The position numbers and the translations under genes are program-made. Positions 1 to 5,856 of a stretch of 7,015 bases of DNA are shown one piece after another. This stretch comes from Candidatus Levyibacteriota bacterium (GTDB taxonomy: Bacteria; Patescibacteriota; Microgenomatia; Levybacterales; UBA12049): assembly GCA_016192645.1 (NCBI GenBank), contig JACPTT010000078.1:1-7015 (forward strand). The letters run 5' to 3'. The number at the start of each line of letters is the position of its first letter. Position 1 is the stretch's first letter. Under the pieces are notes generated by a model that was not told where the DNA came from, ran no database searches, and saw only the letters and a program-made list of their open reading frames with translations.

Positions 1-123
1 CATAAAAACGATGTTAGAAAATCGGTTAAACTCATTCAGTCTTTCGTTGGTTCTGTAATTCCAGTCGTTGGGGTGTTTGTAAAACGATCGGCAAACGGCA
101 CATGGATTGTCGAAGAAGTATAG
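1..123 (+). CDS. 3' end of an unidentified protein (partial)
   Basis: The frame is open from the first base of the window and ends at TAG 121-123, giving the last 40 residues of a protein that starts outside the window. The tail reads ...SFVGSVIPVVGVFVKRS... and ends WIVEEV. It has a short hydrophobic stretch (VGSVIPVVGVFV) but is too short to place in a family. It lies in the same frame as the cofE-like gene, separated from it by one stop codon and 36 bases, so the two could be co-transcribed. That this is a real gene end is inferred from the uninterrupted frame and the tight spacing; no function is proposed. Confidence 0.5.
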   Translation, partial: HKNDVRKSVKLIQSFVGSVIPVVGVFVKRSANGTWIVEEV

Positions 124-132
124 TACTGCATC

Positions 133-146
133 ATATATCGATATAT
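133..146. repeat. 14-bp perfect palindrome upstream of the cofE-like gene
   Basis: ATATATCGATATAT is a perfect inverted repeat centred between 139 and 140, in the 36-base gap before the cofE-like start. It overlaps the candidate -10 box. It could be a regulator binding site or simply AT-rich chance sequence; nothing in the window favours one. Confidence 0.4.
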
Positions 147-149
147 CAT
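144..149 (+). promoter_or_regulatory. candidate -10 box of the cofE-like gene
   Basis: TATCAT matches TATAAT at five of six positions and ends 10 bases before the ATG at 160. No -35 match is visible at 17-18 bp spacing (121-126 reads TAGTAC). If used, the transcript would begin almost at the start codon, as for other genes in this window. Confidence 0.35.
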
Positions 150-159
150 ACATAACGCT

Positions 160-942
160 ATGCAGGTAACTCCAATAAAGACTCACAAAATCACAAAGAA
201 AGACAAGGATATCTTCAAAATTTTAGATAAGTACATTCCAAAACTTCAGGAGAAATCGGTTGTTGCCGTTACATCAAAGATTATTGCCATTTGCGAGGGA
301 CGAATTGTTCATAAAGATCTAACAACCAAAGACAAGCTGGTTGAGCAAGAGGCGGAGTGGTTTTTGCCGCGGCATCTTAGCAAATACGACTTCTGCATTA
401 GCATTAAAAATAATACCTTTACGGCGTCAGCCGGCGTTGATGAGTCAAACGGCAATGGGTATTATGTGCTCTGGCCAAGCAATCCGCAAAGGAGCGCTAA
501 CGCGCTAAGGTTACACCTTAAGCAAAGGTTCAACCTTAACAAAATTGGCGTTATTATTACCGACAGCAAGACAACGCCGCTTCGTTGGGGAGTGACGGGA
601 GTAGCAGTTGCTCATAGCGGATTTTCGGCGCTTAACAGCTATATTGGCAAACCCGATGTTTTTGGCCGGCTTCTTAAAGCAGAAAAACTCAATGTCGCAG
701 ATACCTTAGCCACCGCCGCGGTAGGCGTAATGGGCGAGGGCAACGAACAAACGCCGCTTGCAATTATCGAAGATGTGCCTTTTGTTCGTTTTCAACCGCG
801 AAATCCCACACAAAATGAACTAAAGGATCTTCATATTCAACTTGAGGACGATCTCTACGCCCCGCTTCTTAGGGGTGTTAAGTGGAAAAAGGGAAAAGGG
901 GCAAGTGAGAAATTATGGTCTAATGGCGTTTCGCCAGATTGA
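160..942 (+). CDS. CofE-family (F420-0:gamma-glutamyl ligase-like) protein
   Basis: This 260-residue protein matches the F420_ligase fold along most of its length. Visible family motifs are VTSKIIAICEGRIV (37-50), GVDESN (92-97), ITDS followed by PLRWGVTGVAV (133-150), GKPDVFGRLL (163-172) and NVADTLATAAVGVMGEGNEQTPL (178-200). Characterised members use GTP and divalent metal to add gamma-linked glutamate to coenzyme F420-0. The usual SDxxGRPWR-type loop is altered here to TDSKTTPLRWG, so the natural substrate may differ. No other F420 gene is in view, and a CPR organism would not be expected to make F420. ATG 160 is the only usual start after the in-frame TAG at 121. No Shine-Dalgarno precedes it. 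The last 30 bases overlap the convergent dockerin gene. The family is secure; the reaction is not. Confidence 0.88.
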   Translation: MQVTPIKTHKITKKDKDIFKILDKYIPKLQEKSVVAVTSKIIAICEGRIVHKDLTTKDKLVEQEAEWFLPRHLSKYDFCISIKNNTFTASAGVDESNGNGYYVLWPSNPQRSANALRLHLKQRFNLNKIGVIITDSKTTPLRWGVTGVAVAHSGFSALNSYIGKPDVFGRLLKAEKLNVADTLATAAVGVMGEGNEQTPLAIIEDVPFVRFQPRNPTQNELKDLHIQLEDDLYAPLLRGVKWKKGKGASEKLWSNGVSPD

Positions 943-1455
943 GAAATCCAAAAGGTCAACTTTTCCATCATTATTAAAATCAGCTTGTTTAGTCGTAGAT
1001 ACCCCTAAAAATTCATCTCTCCAGATATTAAAATCAAGCGCATCAACTGATCCGTCGCTATTGGCATCTCCCAGAATAATTGTTGTCCCCGATTGAATCG
1101 GGGTTGGCGTTAGTGTTTCACGAGGGGTTGATGTTGGAGTCTCGGTAGGAGTTAATGTTGGTGTAGGAAATTCTGTAATTATGGGTTGTTCAAGAGTTGC
1201 AGAGGGAGTTGCAGTGGGAGAGGGTGTTGGGATTGAGGCGCTTTCTGTTGCGGTTGGTGTTAGTTCAAGAGTTGCCGATGAGGTTGACACCGACTCAGTC
1301 GGGGTTGGAGCTGGGACTACCTCCTGCGCTCGTTGCCGAATTTCCTGCTTTTGTTGGGCAATAAAAACAGTTAAGGGAATTGCGGCAAAGATTGCGATGA
1401 GAGCTAATACACTAAGTATTTTTAAAGAGTGCAGTTTTCCTAGCAGATTTTTCAC
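913..1455 (-). CDS. Membrane-anchored Pro/Thr-rich linker protein with C-terminal dockerin
   Basis: The 180-residue product has three parts. Residues 12-33 form a transmembrane segment ending IPLTVFIAQ, followed by QQKQEIRQRAQE. Residues 48-123 are a low-complexity Pro/Thr/Ser linker. Residues 128-179 are a dockerin with two calcium-loop repeats: D130, N132, D134, S136, D138, D141 and D159, N161, D163, K165, D167, D170. Each repeat is followed by an F-x-IWR helix. Basic residues before the membrane segment suggest the linker and dockerin lie outside. The start is GTG at 1455; there is no Shine-Dalgarno. Dockerins bind cohesin domains, and cohesins are encoded by two neighbours, so a surface docking post is a reasonable inference. 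Anchor and dockerin are closely related to those of the 716-residue neighbour. The gene ends by overlapping the cofE-like gene by 30 bases, tail to tail. Confidence 0.88.
   Translation of the reverse strand: MKNLLGKLHSLKILSVLALIAIFAAIPLTVFIAQQKQEIRQRAQEVVPAPTPTESVSTSSATLELTPTATESASIPTPSPTATPSATLEQPIITEFPTPTLTPTETPTSTPRETLTPTPIQSGTTIILGDANSDGSVDALDFNIWRDEFLGVSTTKQADFNNDGKVDLLDFSIWRNAIRP
1087..1103. repeat. Palindrome CCCCGATT-G-AATCGGGG inside the linker coding region
   Basis: This is a perfect 8+1+8 inverted repeat. It lies in the minus-strand dockerin gene and encodes part of TPIQSGT just before the dockerin. Its core CCGATTNAATCGG recurs at 6374-6392 and, with a paired base change, at 1290-1302. 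Confidence 0.75.
1290..1302. repeat. Palindrome CCGACT-C-AGTCGG inside the linker coding region
   Basis: This is a perfect 6+1+6 inverted repeat in the same gene as the 1087-1103 palindrome. Both are followed on the plus strand by GGGGTTGG or its equivalent. Compared with CCGATT/AATCGG, both arms have changed together (T to C, A to G), which keeps the palindrome. Confidence 0.65.
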
Positions 1456-1464
1456 TATAAATCT

Positions 1465-1493
1465 AGCGTATTAAAAGGGGGAGTTCTTGTCAA
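1465..1493 (-). promoter_or_regulatory. Candidate promoter of the anchor-dockerin gene (GTG 1455)
   Basis: On the minus strand TTGACA (1488-1493) is a perfect -35 box. At 17-bp spacing lies TACGCT (1465-1470), which keeps only the TA...T of a -10 box. Nine bases then separate it from the GTG. The same TTGACA stands before the 716-residue gene. Confidence 0.5.
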
Positions 1494-1528
1494 GGAATTC
1501 GTATTCTAGGAAGACCTGATTAATTATT

Positions 1529-3679
1529 TTACTGTATATTAACAACAATAGGAATTGTTAATTGTTGATTATTATTTCTATTTGTTATGGTTGAGTTTCC
1601 AGAGTATGTTCCTCTAGCGACATAAGAAGAAACAATAAGTTGAACATAGTATGGTTGATTTGGCTGGAGAGTTGCACCTATTGGCGCAAAGTACATCCCT
1701 ACAGGAAAACTTGAAGGTGCTGTAATTTCGTAATTAATGGGAGAACTTGTAGTGTTGGTCATATAAAACGCCGTTATATTTCTACCTGGGCTAGAGGAAA
1801 GATTGAGACTAGATTCTGATGGTTGAATTCCAACGCCTGGTTGAATACTTGGTGTTAGCGTTGGGGTTGTTTGTGGAAGAGTCAAAAATCCAGATATACA
1901 GGTATTGCCTGCGGAACAAGGTTCTTTGATGTTAGTGACAGTATCTAGAGAGGCAAAGACCAATCCTACGGCGAAAATTGGTTGATCGTTGGGGTAGTAA
2001 AAATCAAATCTCAGGTTAGAGAAGGTAATATTACCGTTACCATCCGAACTTAGCAGATCTGATCTGATAAGGTGATTTCCAGAAAAGTTATTTTGGTGCA
2101 TTATGATAGTGTATTGCTTGTTAGGGATAAGATTAATAAATGTACCACTAACATATCCCTGAACTCTAGTTCGAGTATCGGCAGGGGTTCGATTTGTTAA
2201 TACCACAGTTAAATCTCCTCTCCCATCAGGAGTCAAACTGTCCCGATTTGTCGCAGCGAGAGTAGCTCTACTTGTAGGTGATGAAGGCGTAGGAGATGGA
2301 ACATTTGGCGGGGAAGTGGGTGAAGGGTTGGGAGCGGCGATTGCGTTTCTCCAGATAGCAAAGTCCAAAAGGTCAACCACGCCGTCTCCATTAAAGTCGG
2401 CTTGCTTTGTTTGCGAATTGCCCAAGAATTCATCTCTCCAAATGTTGAAGTCTAAGATATCAACGGAGTTATCTCCATTTGCATCGCCTTCCACCCGTTG
2501 CGGAGCCGTTGTTGGCGTAACTCCCGGAGGAAGAGTGGGTGATGAAGAAGGCATAAAGCTAATGACAAAATCAAAATTCGTGCCATCCCAACCAGAATCT
2601 TTATTGGCGTCTGCCCAGAATTCTATTTTTTCTCCAGGAGAAAAAATAGTTGTCAAAAGCGAGTAGTTATATTTTGTTTGATCGTTGGCATCTTGTGTCC
2701 ATAAAACTTCGTTGTTTCTTCGAATGCTATAAATGGTACGAGGAGAGTAGTTAAAGTCCCCTGCCTCCGTGCAGCAGCGCTGGAAGTATCCGGAAATGCT
2801 GATTTTTCCTTCTTGTGGGGCGACCCAGCGAACTACAGAGTTTGCTCCGTAACTTGGAGCCATGGAGCCTCTTGAAATCTGAAAATTTCGATCAGAGCCC
2901 TCTCCCGTATAAGCCCATTTACTTCCATCCCAATTTGCAGAAACATAAGAATTGCTGCTTTTGCCATATGCTAAATAATAAATATCGTTTTTGCCTTGAG
3001 TACTTGAAAAACTTGTATTGTAATTAATTAGCAGCGGAGCCGATGGAGAGCCGGTTAGTGTAGGAATGGGCTCGGTGGTTGGCGAAATAACAGTATAGGA
3101 GCCGGTGACATTATTAGCAGTCGGGAGGCTTCCGGTTTGCCCAAGAGCAGTTATTTGAATATTATCAAAAGTTACATTACTTGTTCCTTCGGCTTTTGCC
3201 TTAAAGGTTATGGTTCCTAGATTTATAGCAGTTGGATCTCCGCCTCCTAGAGCGCTGGGATTTTCGCTTTGAGTATTAACTGCAGCATAACGTAAAGTTC
3301 CAGCCTGATTATCAACATTGTTTATTAACTGAGTACCAAGGGTATTGGTGGGGTTAAATTTATCTATCTCAAGGAAATTTTTATCGTAGCGAATGATTAC
3401 ATCAAGCCCTGTTATGATATTTGCTCCCGGATTAAGGTTCAAGACGACTTCGAAAGTAGAGCCCAGACTTATTCCCGAGGAAGAAGGAGCAAGAACAAGA
3501 GAAACAATGCCTCCTCCTCCCAAAGGAGAAACTTCCTGAGCTCTTTGGCGAATTTCCTGTTGCTGTTGGGAGATAAAAACAGTGAGGGGGATTGCTAGTG
3601 CGATTAAAGCCAGAGCGGTTATACTTGCCGCTTTTTTATTGATTGGATTAGAAAAATGTGATCTAATTTTTTCAAGCAC
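1529..3679 (-). CDS. Large membrane-anchored surface protein with cohesin, jelly-roll and internal dockerin
   Basis: The 716-residue product is modular. An N-terminal membrane segment at 14-36 ends IPLTVFIS and is followed by QQQQEIRQRAQE. A cohesin-like domain covers about 56-197 (GSTFEVVLNLNPG, then GLDVIIRYDKNFLEI, then LGTITFKAKAEG). A beta-sandwich at 216-376 opens FSSTQGKNDIYYLAYG and ends TNFDFVIS, resembling a carbohydrate-binding-like family, with a vicinal Cys pair at 302-303. A two-repeat dockerin covers 396-447 (D399, N401, D403, D407, D410; D428, N430, D432, D436, D439). After a Pro/Ser linker come an unrecognised region at 471-600 and an Ig-like region at 616-716. The start is GTG, preceded by a good promoter but no Shine-Dalgarno. 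Having both cohesin and dockerin, it could link partners or itself. No enzyme motif is seen, so adhesion or scaffolding is inferred. Confidence 0.88.
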   Translation of the reverse strand: MLEKIRSHFSNPINKKAASITALALIALAIPLTVFISQQQQEIRQRAQEVSPLGGGGIVSLVLAPSSSGISLGSTFEVVLNLNPGANIITGLDVIIRYDKNFLEIDKFNPTNTLGTQLINNVDNQAGTLRYAAVNTQSENPSALGGGDPTAINLGTITFKAKAEGTSNVTFDNIQITALGQTGSLPTANNVTGSYTVISPTTEPIPTLTGSPSAPLLINYNTSFSSTQGKNDIYYLAYGKSSNSYVSANWDGSKWAYTGEGSDRNFQISRGSMAPSYGANSVVRWVAPQEGKISISGYFQRCCTEAGDFNYSPRTIYSIRRNNEVLWTQDANDQTKYNYSLLTTIFSPGEKIEFWADANKDSGWDGTNFDFVISFMPSSSPTLPPGVTPTTAPQRVEGDANGDNSVDILDFNIWRDEFLGNSQTKQADFNGDGVVDLLDFAIWRNAIAAPNPSPTSPPNVPSPTPSSPTSRATLAATNRDSLTPDGRGDLTVVLTNRTPADTRTRVQGYVSGTFINLIPNKQYTIIMHQNNFSGNHLIRSDLLSSDGNGNITFSNLRFDFYYPNDQPIFAVGLVFASLDTVTNIKEPCSAGNTCISGFLTLPQTTPTLTPSIQPGVGIQPSESSLNLSSSPGRNITAFYMTNTTSSPINYEITAPSSFPVGMYFAPIGATLQPNQPYYVQLIVSSYVARGTYSGNSTITNRNNNQQLTIPIVVNIQ

Positions 3680-3685
3680 AATTTT

Positions 3686-3715
3686 ATATTAGAAGGATTT
3701 CGGTAAGCTTGTCAA
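3686..3715 (-). promoter_or_regulatory. Promoter of the 716-residue surface protein gene
   Basis: On the minus strand TTGACA (3710-3715) is a perfect -35 box, followed after 18 bp by TAATAT (3686-3691). Six bases then lead to the GTG at 3679, so transcription would start at or next to the start codon. It is back to back with the promoter of the plus-strand gene at 3779 in a 99-base intergenic region. Confidence 0.65.
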
Positions 3716-3740
3716 GAAGGAAAACTAAAGTAGCCTATAG

Positions 3741-3769
3741 TTTACTTATGGCTTTTCTTTTGTTATAAT
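3741..3769 (+). promoter_or_regulatory. Extended -10 promoter of the Tat-signal protein gene
   Basis: TGTTATAAT (3761-3769) is a perfect extended -10, with TTTACT (3741-3746, four of six matches to TTGACA) exactly 17 bp upstream. The ATG at 3779 is only nine bases past the -10, so the mRNA is predicted to be leaderless or nearly so. Confidence 0.7.
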
Positions 3770-3778
3770 CTTTTAAGC

Positions 3779-4768
3779 ATGAAAGTAGAAAGGCGGGAAT
3801 TTTTAAGGCTTTTGGGATTTTTTGGAGCTGCTGCCGTGAGCGGTCAGTTGGTTATTGGATCCGAAAAACCTCAAGAAGTTCCTTTGGGGAAGCGAAAGCT
3901 AATTCGGGAGATTGATGGTTTACCAGAATCTCCTATAAAGGTGTTATTACTTCAGAGAATTAAACCTTACTATCGGTTAGATCCGCCAAAAACTGTTGAC
4001 TTTGGAGGAATTGAGATCCAAATACAGCATCCAGAGGTAAGATTAAAACCAGAAAATATCAATCAAGTAAGCGGAAGATTTACATTTAGAGAAAGCAGGC
4101 CGTCGGAACCATTATATCCAACTCAAACAACAGTAGTAAAAATTCCATATGTAGGTTTACTTTTGGATTCAGAAAGAGCAGAAATTCCCCCTCAAAACTT
4201 AGCTTTGGATGGCACTCCTTTATTAGAGATAACTTTTCCTTATAACAGACCTTTTTATACCGGTTTTTCTCCTTTAATAGAGGTTACAACTCCTGATTCT
4301 AGCGTGATTAAACCCGAATATAAAAAGCTATATGAGGTATTTGAACGATTTGTTCTTATAAAAGAAGCCTGCAGCCATCTTGTTTTCGATTTGTGGGTAG
4401 AAGAAATGGTTAAGAAAATGCATCACTTGGGTTTTCGATCTAAGGTAGAAGCAAGGAAGGCCGATGGGTCAAAGGCAACTGCCGAAATTGTTAGTCAATC
4501 TATTAATGAAATCCATAATTTTAGTGGCAGGATTGTTGCGGCAATAGACTTGGCAGCATACGCTGTGGCTTTTAAAGCAGCCGAAGGTACAGAGTTGGTT
4601 GACCTTCGATACTTGGATGAAAACTATAAAAAGGTTTATGCTGGCATGCGCGATATCAGTTTGGGAGAAACGCCAGAGGACATTCTGTATAATTCTTTAC
4701 GGTGGGCACTTACAACACCGGAAGCTCGATTGCTACATCATGCAGGCAGTCTTGATAGAATTCCGTAA
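3779..4768 (+). CDS. Unrecognised exported protein with twin-arginine-type signal
   Basis: The 329-residue product starts MKVERREFLRLLGFFG: a twin arginine (R5, R6) followed by FL and a hydrophobic stretch to about residue 24, as in Tat signal peptides that export folded proteins. No lipobox and no clear Ala-x-Ala site is visible, so the segment may stay as an anchor. The rest is unlike any family I recognise. Residues 50-170 look beta-rich, and 175-320 are helix-rich (KLYEVFERFVLIKEACSHLVFDLWVEEMVKKM). It has no dockerin, no cohesin and no Pro/Thr linker, unlike its neighbours. Its only cysteine is C198. The ATG is fixed by the promoter nine bases upstream of it. It is divergent from the 716-residue gene and its stop lies 14 bases from that of the convergent cysteine-rich gene. 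A role alongside the surface proteins is suggested only by position. Confidence 0.85.
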   Translation: MKVERREFLRLLGFFGAAAVSGQLVIGSEKPQEVPLGKRKLIREIDGLPESPIKVLLLQRIKPYYRLDPPKTVDFGGIEIQIQHPEVRLKPENINQVSGRFTFRESRPSEPLYPTQTTVVKIPYVGLLLDSERAEIPPQNLALDGTPLLEITFPYNRPFYTGFSPLIEVTTPDSSVIKPEYKKLYEVFERFVLIKEACSHLVFDLWVEEMVKKMHHLGFRSKVEARKADGSKATAEIVSQSINEIHNFSGRIVAAIDLAAYAVAFKAAEGTELVDLRYLDENYKKVYAGMRDISLGETPEDILYNSLRWALTTPEARLLHHAGSLDRIP

Positions 4769-4782
4769 AAGGGGTTAATAGT

Positions 4783-5703
4783 TTATTCTCCAAAATTTCT
4801 TATTAGAATATTGTAGTCAATGCCGTCAACTTTTCCATCTTTATTGAGATCGGCTTTTGTTTTGTTGGTTCCGCAAACGGGTTTATCCATATTGCTGCCA
4901 AAACATGAGGTGAGAATGCTGTAGTCGGTGATATCTACTTTGCCATCGGCGTTGATGTCTCCTAAAATAGCGCTTGGAGTAGTTGTTGGGGTTGCGGTTG
5001 GTCCGCCGGCTGGCGGAGCCGGTGGCAGGGTGGGGGTGGCAGTTGGTACAGCGGCCGGCGGACGGGTTGCGGTTGGTTGAGGTAAAGCTGAAAGAAGACA
5101 TATGTAACACTCGGGATAATTTCTGTTAGTGCAGGCGGAATCTCCACCCGATGCCCGCGTAAAACCCTGCGCGCCGCAACTGAGCTGTTGGGGAGGGGGA
5201 AATTGCCCGGAGGCGTTTGCGCAGAATCCACGATATCCCTCGGCCGTGCAGGTTTGGAGCGCAGCTGCAGGTCCCGCTCTGGTCGGGATGGCAGTCGGCA
5301 AAGGAGGATTAGTTGGGGCGGCGGTTGGGAGAGTTGGGGGTTGAGTTGGTTGGGGCCGAACTCCAGGCTTCCAATATCCATCGCAGTACCAAGGCTGACC
5401 GCCACAAGTAAAAGTATTGTCTCCAACCCCCGAGACCCCCGTGCATTTATAAATCTCAGTGCTATAAGAGCTGTTACAAGCATCGTTTATTTTCGGTACA
5501 TTAATTCGCAATTCGTCTGCGAAGCATTGATCCGGACAGCTCGTTCCTTCGCTTGCTCGCTGTCTTATCTCCTGCTGCTTCTGGGCGATAAAAACGGTAA
5601 GAGGAATGGCGGCAAGAATAACAAGGAAAGCAAGAAGGCTTAAAGTGCGTGAGTGGGTTAATGAAACAATAAATTCCCACAGACGAGGGAGAAAATTTTT
5701 CAT
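4783..5703 (-). CDS. Membrane-anchored protein with two six-cysteine modules and dockerin
   Basis: The 306-residue product has a membrane segment at 20-40 (AAIPLTVFIAQ) and the shared QKQQEIRQRA tail. Two cysteine-rich modules follow: 56-107 (C56, C60, C76, C87, C100, C107) and 148-203 (C152, C161, C176, C191, C199, C202). Each is followed by a Pro/Thr/Ala linker. A C-terminal dockerin covers 248-303 (D249, N251, D253, D257, D260; D285, N287, D289, D293, D296). This dockerin is of the DYxIL...CFG type with a cysteine pair at 267 and 277, like the one at the right edge and unlike the IWR type in the two genes to the left. I do not recognise the cysteine modules; six cysteines each suggest disulfide-stabilised extracellular domains. 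The start is ATG. No Shine-Dalgarno is seen, but TAAAAT ends six bases upstream. Confidence 0.87.
   Translation of the reverse strand: MKNFLPRLWEFIVSLTHSRTLSLLAFLVILAAIPLTVFIAQKQQEIRQRASEGTSCPDQCFADELRINVPKINDACNSSYSTEIYKCTGVSGVGDNTFTCGGQPWYCDGYWKPGVRPQPTQPPTLPTAAPTNPPLPTAIPTRAGPAAALQTCTAEGYRGFCANASGQFPPPQQLSCGAQGFTRASGGDSACTNRNYPECYICLLSALPQPTATRPPAAVPTATPTLPPAPPAGGPTATPTTTPSAILGDINADGKVDITDYSILTSCFGSNMDKPVCGTNKTKADLNKDGKVDGIDYNILIRNFGE
5002..5017. repeat. 16-bp near-palindrome TCCGCCGGCTGGCGGA
   Basis: It differs from the perfect palindrome at 6161-6176 by one base. It lies in the Pro-rich linker of the cysteine-rich dockerin protein, where the minus strand encodes PPAGG. Confidence 0.65.
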
Positions 5704-5709
5704 ATTCTC

Positions 5710-5715
5710 ATTTTA
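5710..5715 (-). promoter_or_regulatory. Candidate -10 box of the cysteine-rich dockerin gene
   Basis: On the minus strand TAAAAT matches TATAAT at five of six positions and ends six bases before the ATG at 5703. No convincing -35 is seen at normal spacing. The position repeats the pattern before the genes at 3679 and 3779. Confidence 0.4.
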
Positions 5716-5736
5716 CCATATCGGGTTTTACGGTAA

Positions 5737-5838
5737 TTAGGGAGAAATTGTTGCTTGTGGTGGCGGGTTTTGAAAGAGAATAGTTAAGTTGCTGGCTGAT
5801 TTAAGAACAGATGCGGCTACTCCGCTTGCGCTAACTAA
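5737..5838 (-). pseudogene. Out-of-frame tail of the broken cohesin gene
   Basis: Downstream of the TAG at 5831-5833, the +1 frame encodes LVSASGVAASVLKSASN, then LTILF, and ends ...QATISP at TAA 5737-5739. This is the pattern expected of the last strands of a cohesin domain, and it is exactly what the upstream 151-residue product lacks. Simply joining the frames would still leave only about five residues between the last shared strand (VTVSFAT) and LVSASGV, less than a complete cohesin needs, so bases appear to have been lost as well. This is a decayed end or an assembly error at the palindrome at 5826-5856. The stretch also supplies the upstream region of the gene starting at 5703. Confidence 0.65.
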
Positions 5839-5856
5839 CTTTTAAGTTAGTCGCAA
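5826..5856. repeat. Hairpin at the cohesin gene break
   Basis: The core ACTAACTTTTAAGTTAGT (5834-5851) is a perfect inverted repeat with a two-base centre. Outer arms TTGCG (5826-5830) and CGCAA (5852-5856) also pair, separated on one side by a three-base bulge (CTA, 5831-5833). It carries the stop codon that ends the 151-residue product. It could be the trace of a deletion, or serve as a terminator-like stem; no T-run follows on the minus strand. Confidence 0.65.

Noticed and set aside
860..880. Possible terminator hairpin CCCC...GGGG downstream of the anchor-dockerin gene
   Set aside because: The stem is only four pairs, there is no T-run after it on the minus strand, and it lies inside the cofE-like coding region.
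1100..1320. Repetitive GTTGG/GTTGGAG-like tract resembling a tandem repeat or CRISPR
   Set aside because: There is no fixed repeat unit or spacer length. It is the reverse strand of degenerate Thr-Pro codons.
1181..1474. Open plus-strand frame opposite the anchor-dockerin gene
   Set aside because: It is the antisense of the Thr/Pro linker (Val/Gly-rich translation). The minus strand has a coherent anchor, linker and dockerin.
4962..5643. Several open frames on both strands over the linker of the cysteine-rich dockerin gene (for example 4962-5483 minus and 5188-5643 plus)
   Set aside because: They are shadows of the Pro/Thr-rich, GC-richer linker coding region. Their translations have biased, non-protein-like composition, while the 4783-5703 frame has anchor, linkers and dockerin.
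5828..5856. Programmed +1 frameshift in the small cohesin gene
   Set aside because: A shift at AAAGTTAG would join the frames but still leave the domain short of about one or two strands, so a deletion or assembly error fits better. I keep it only as a remote alternative.
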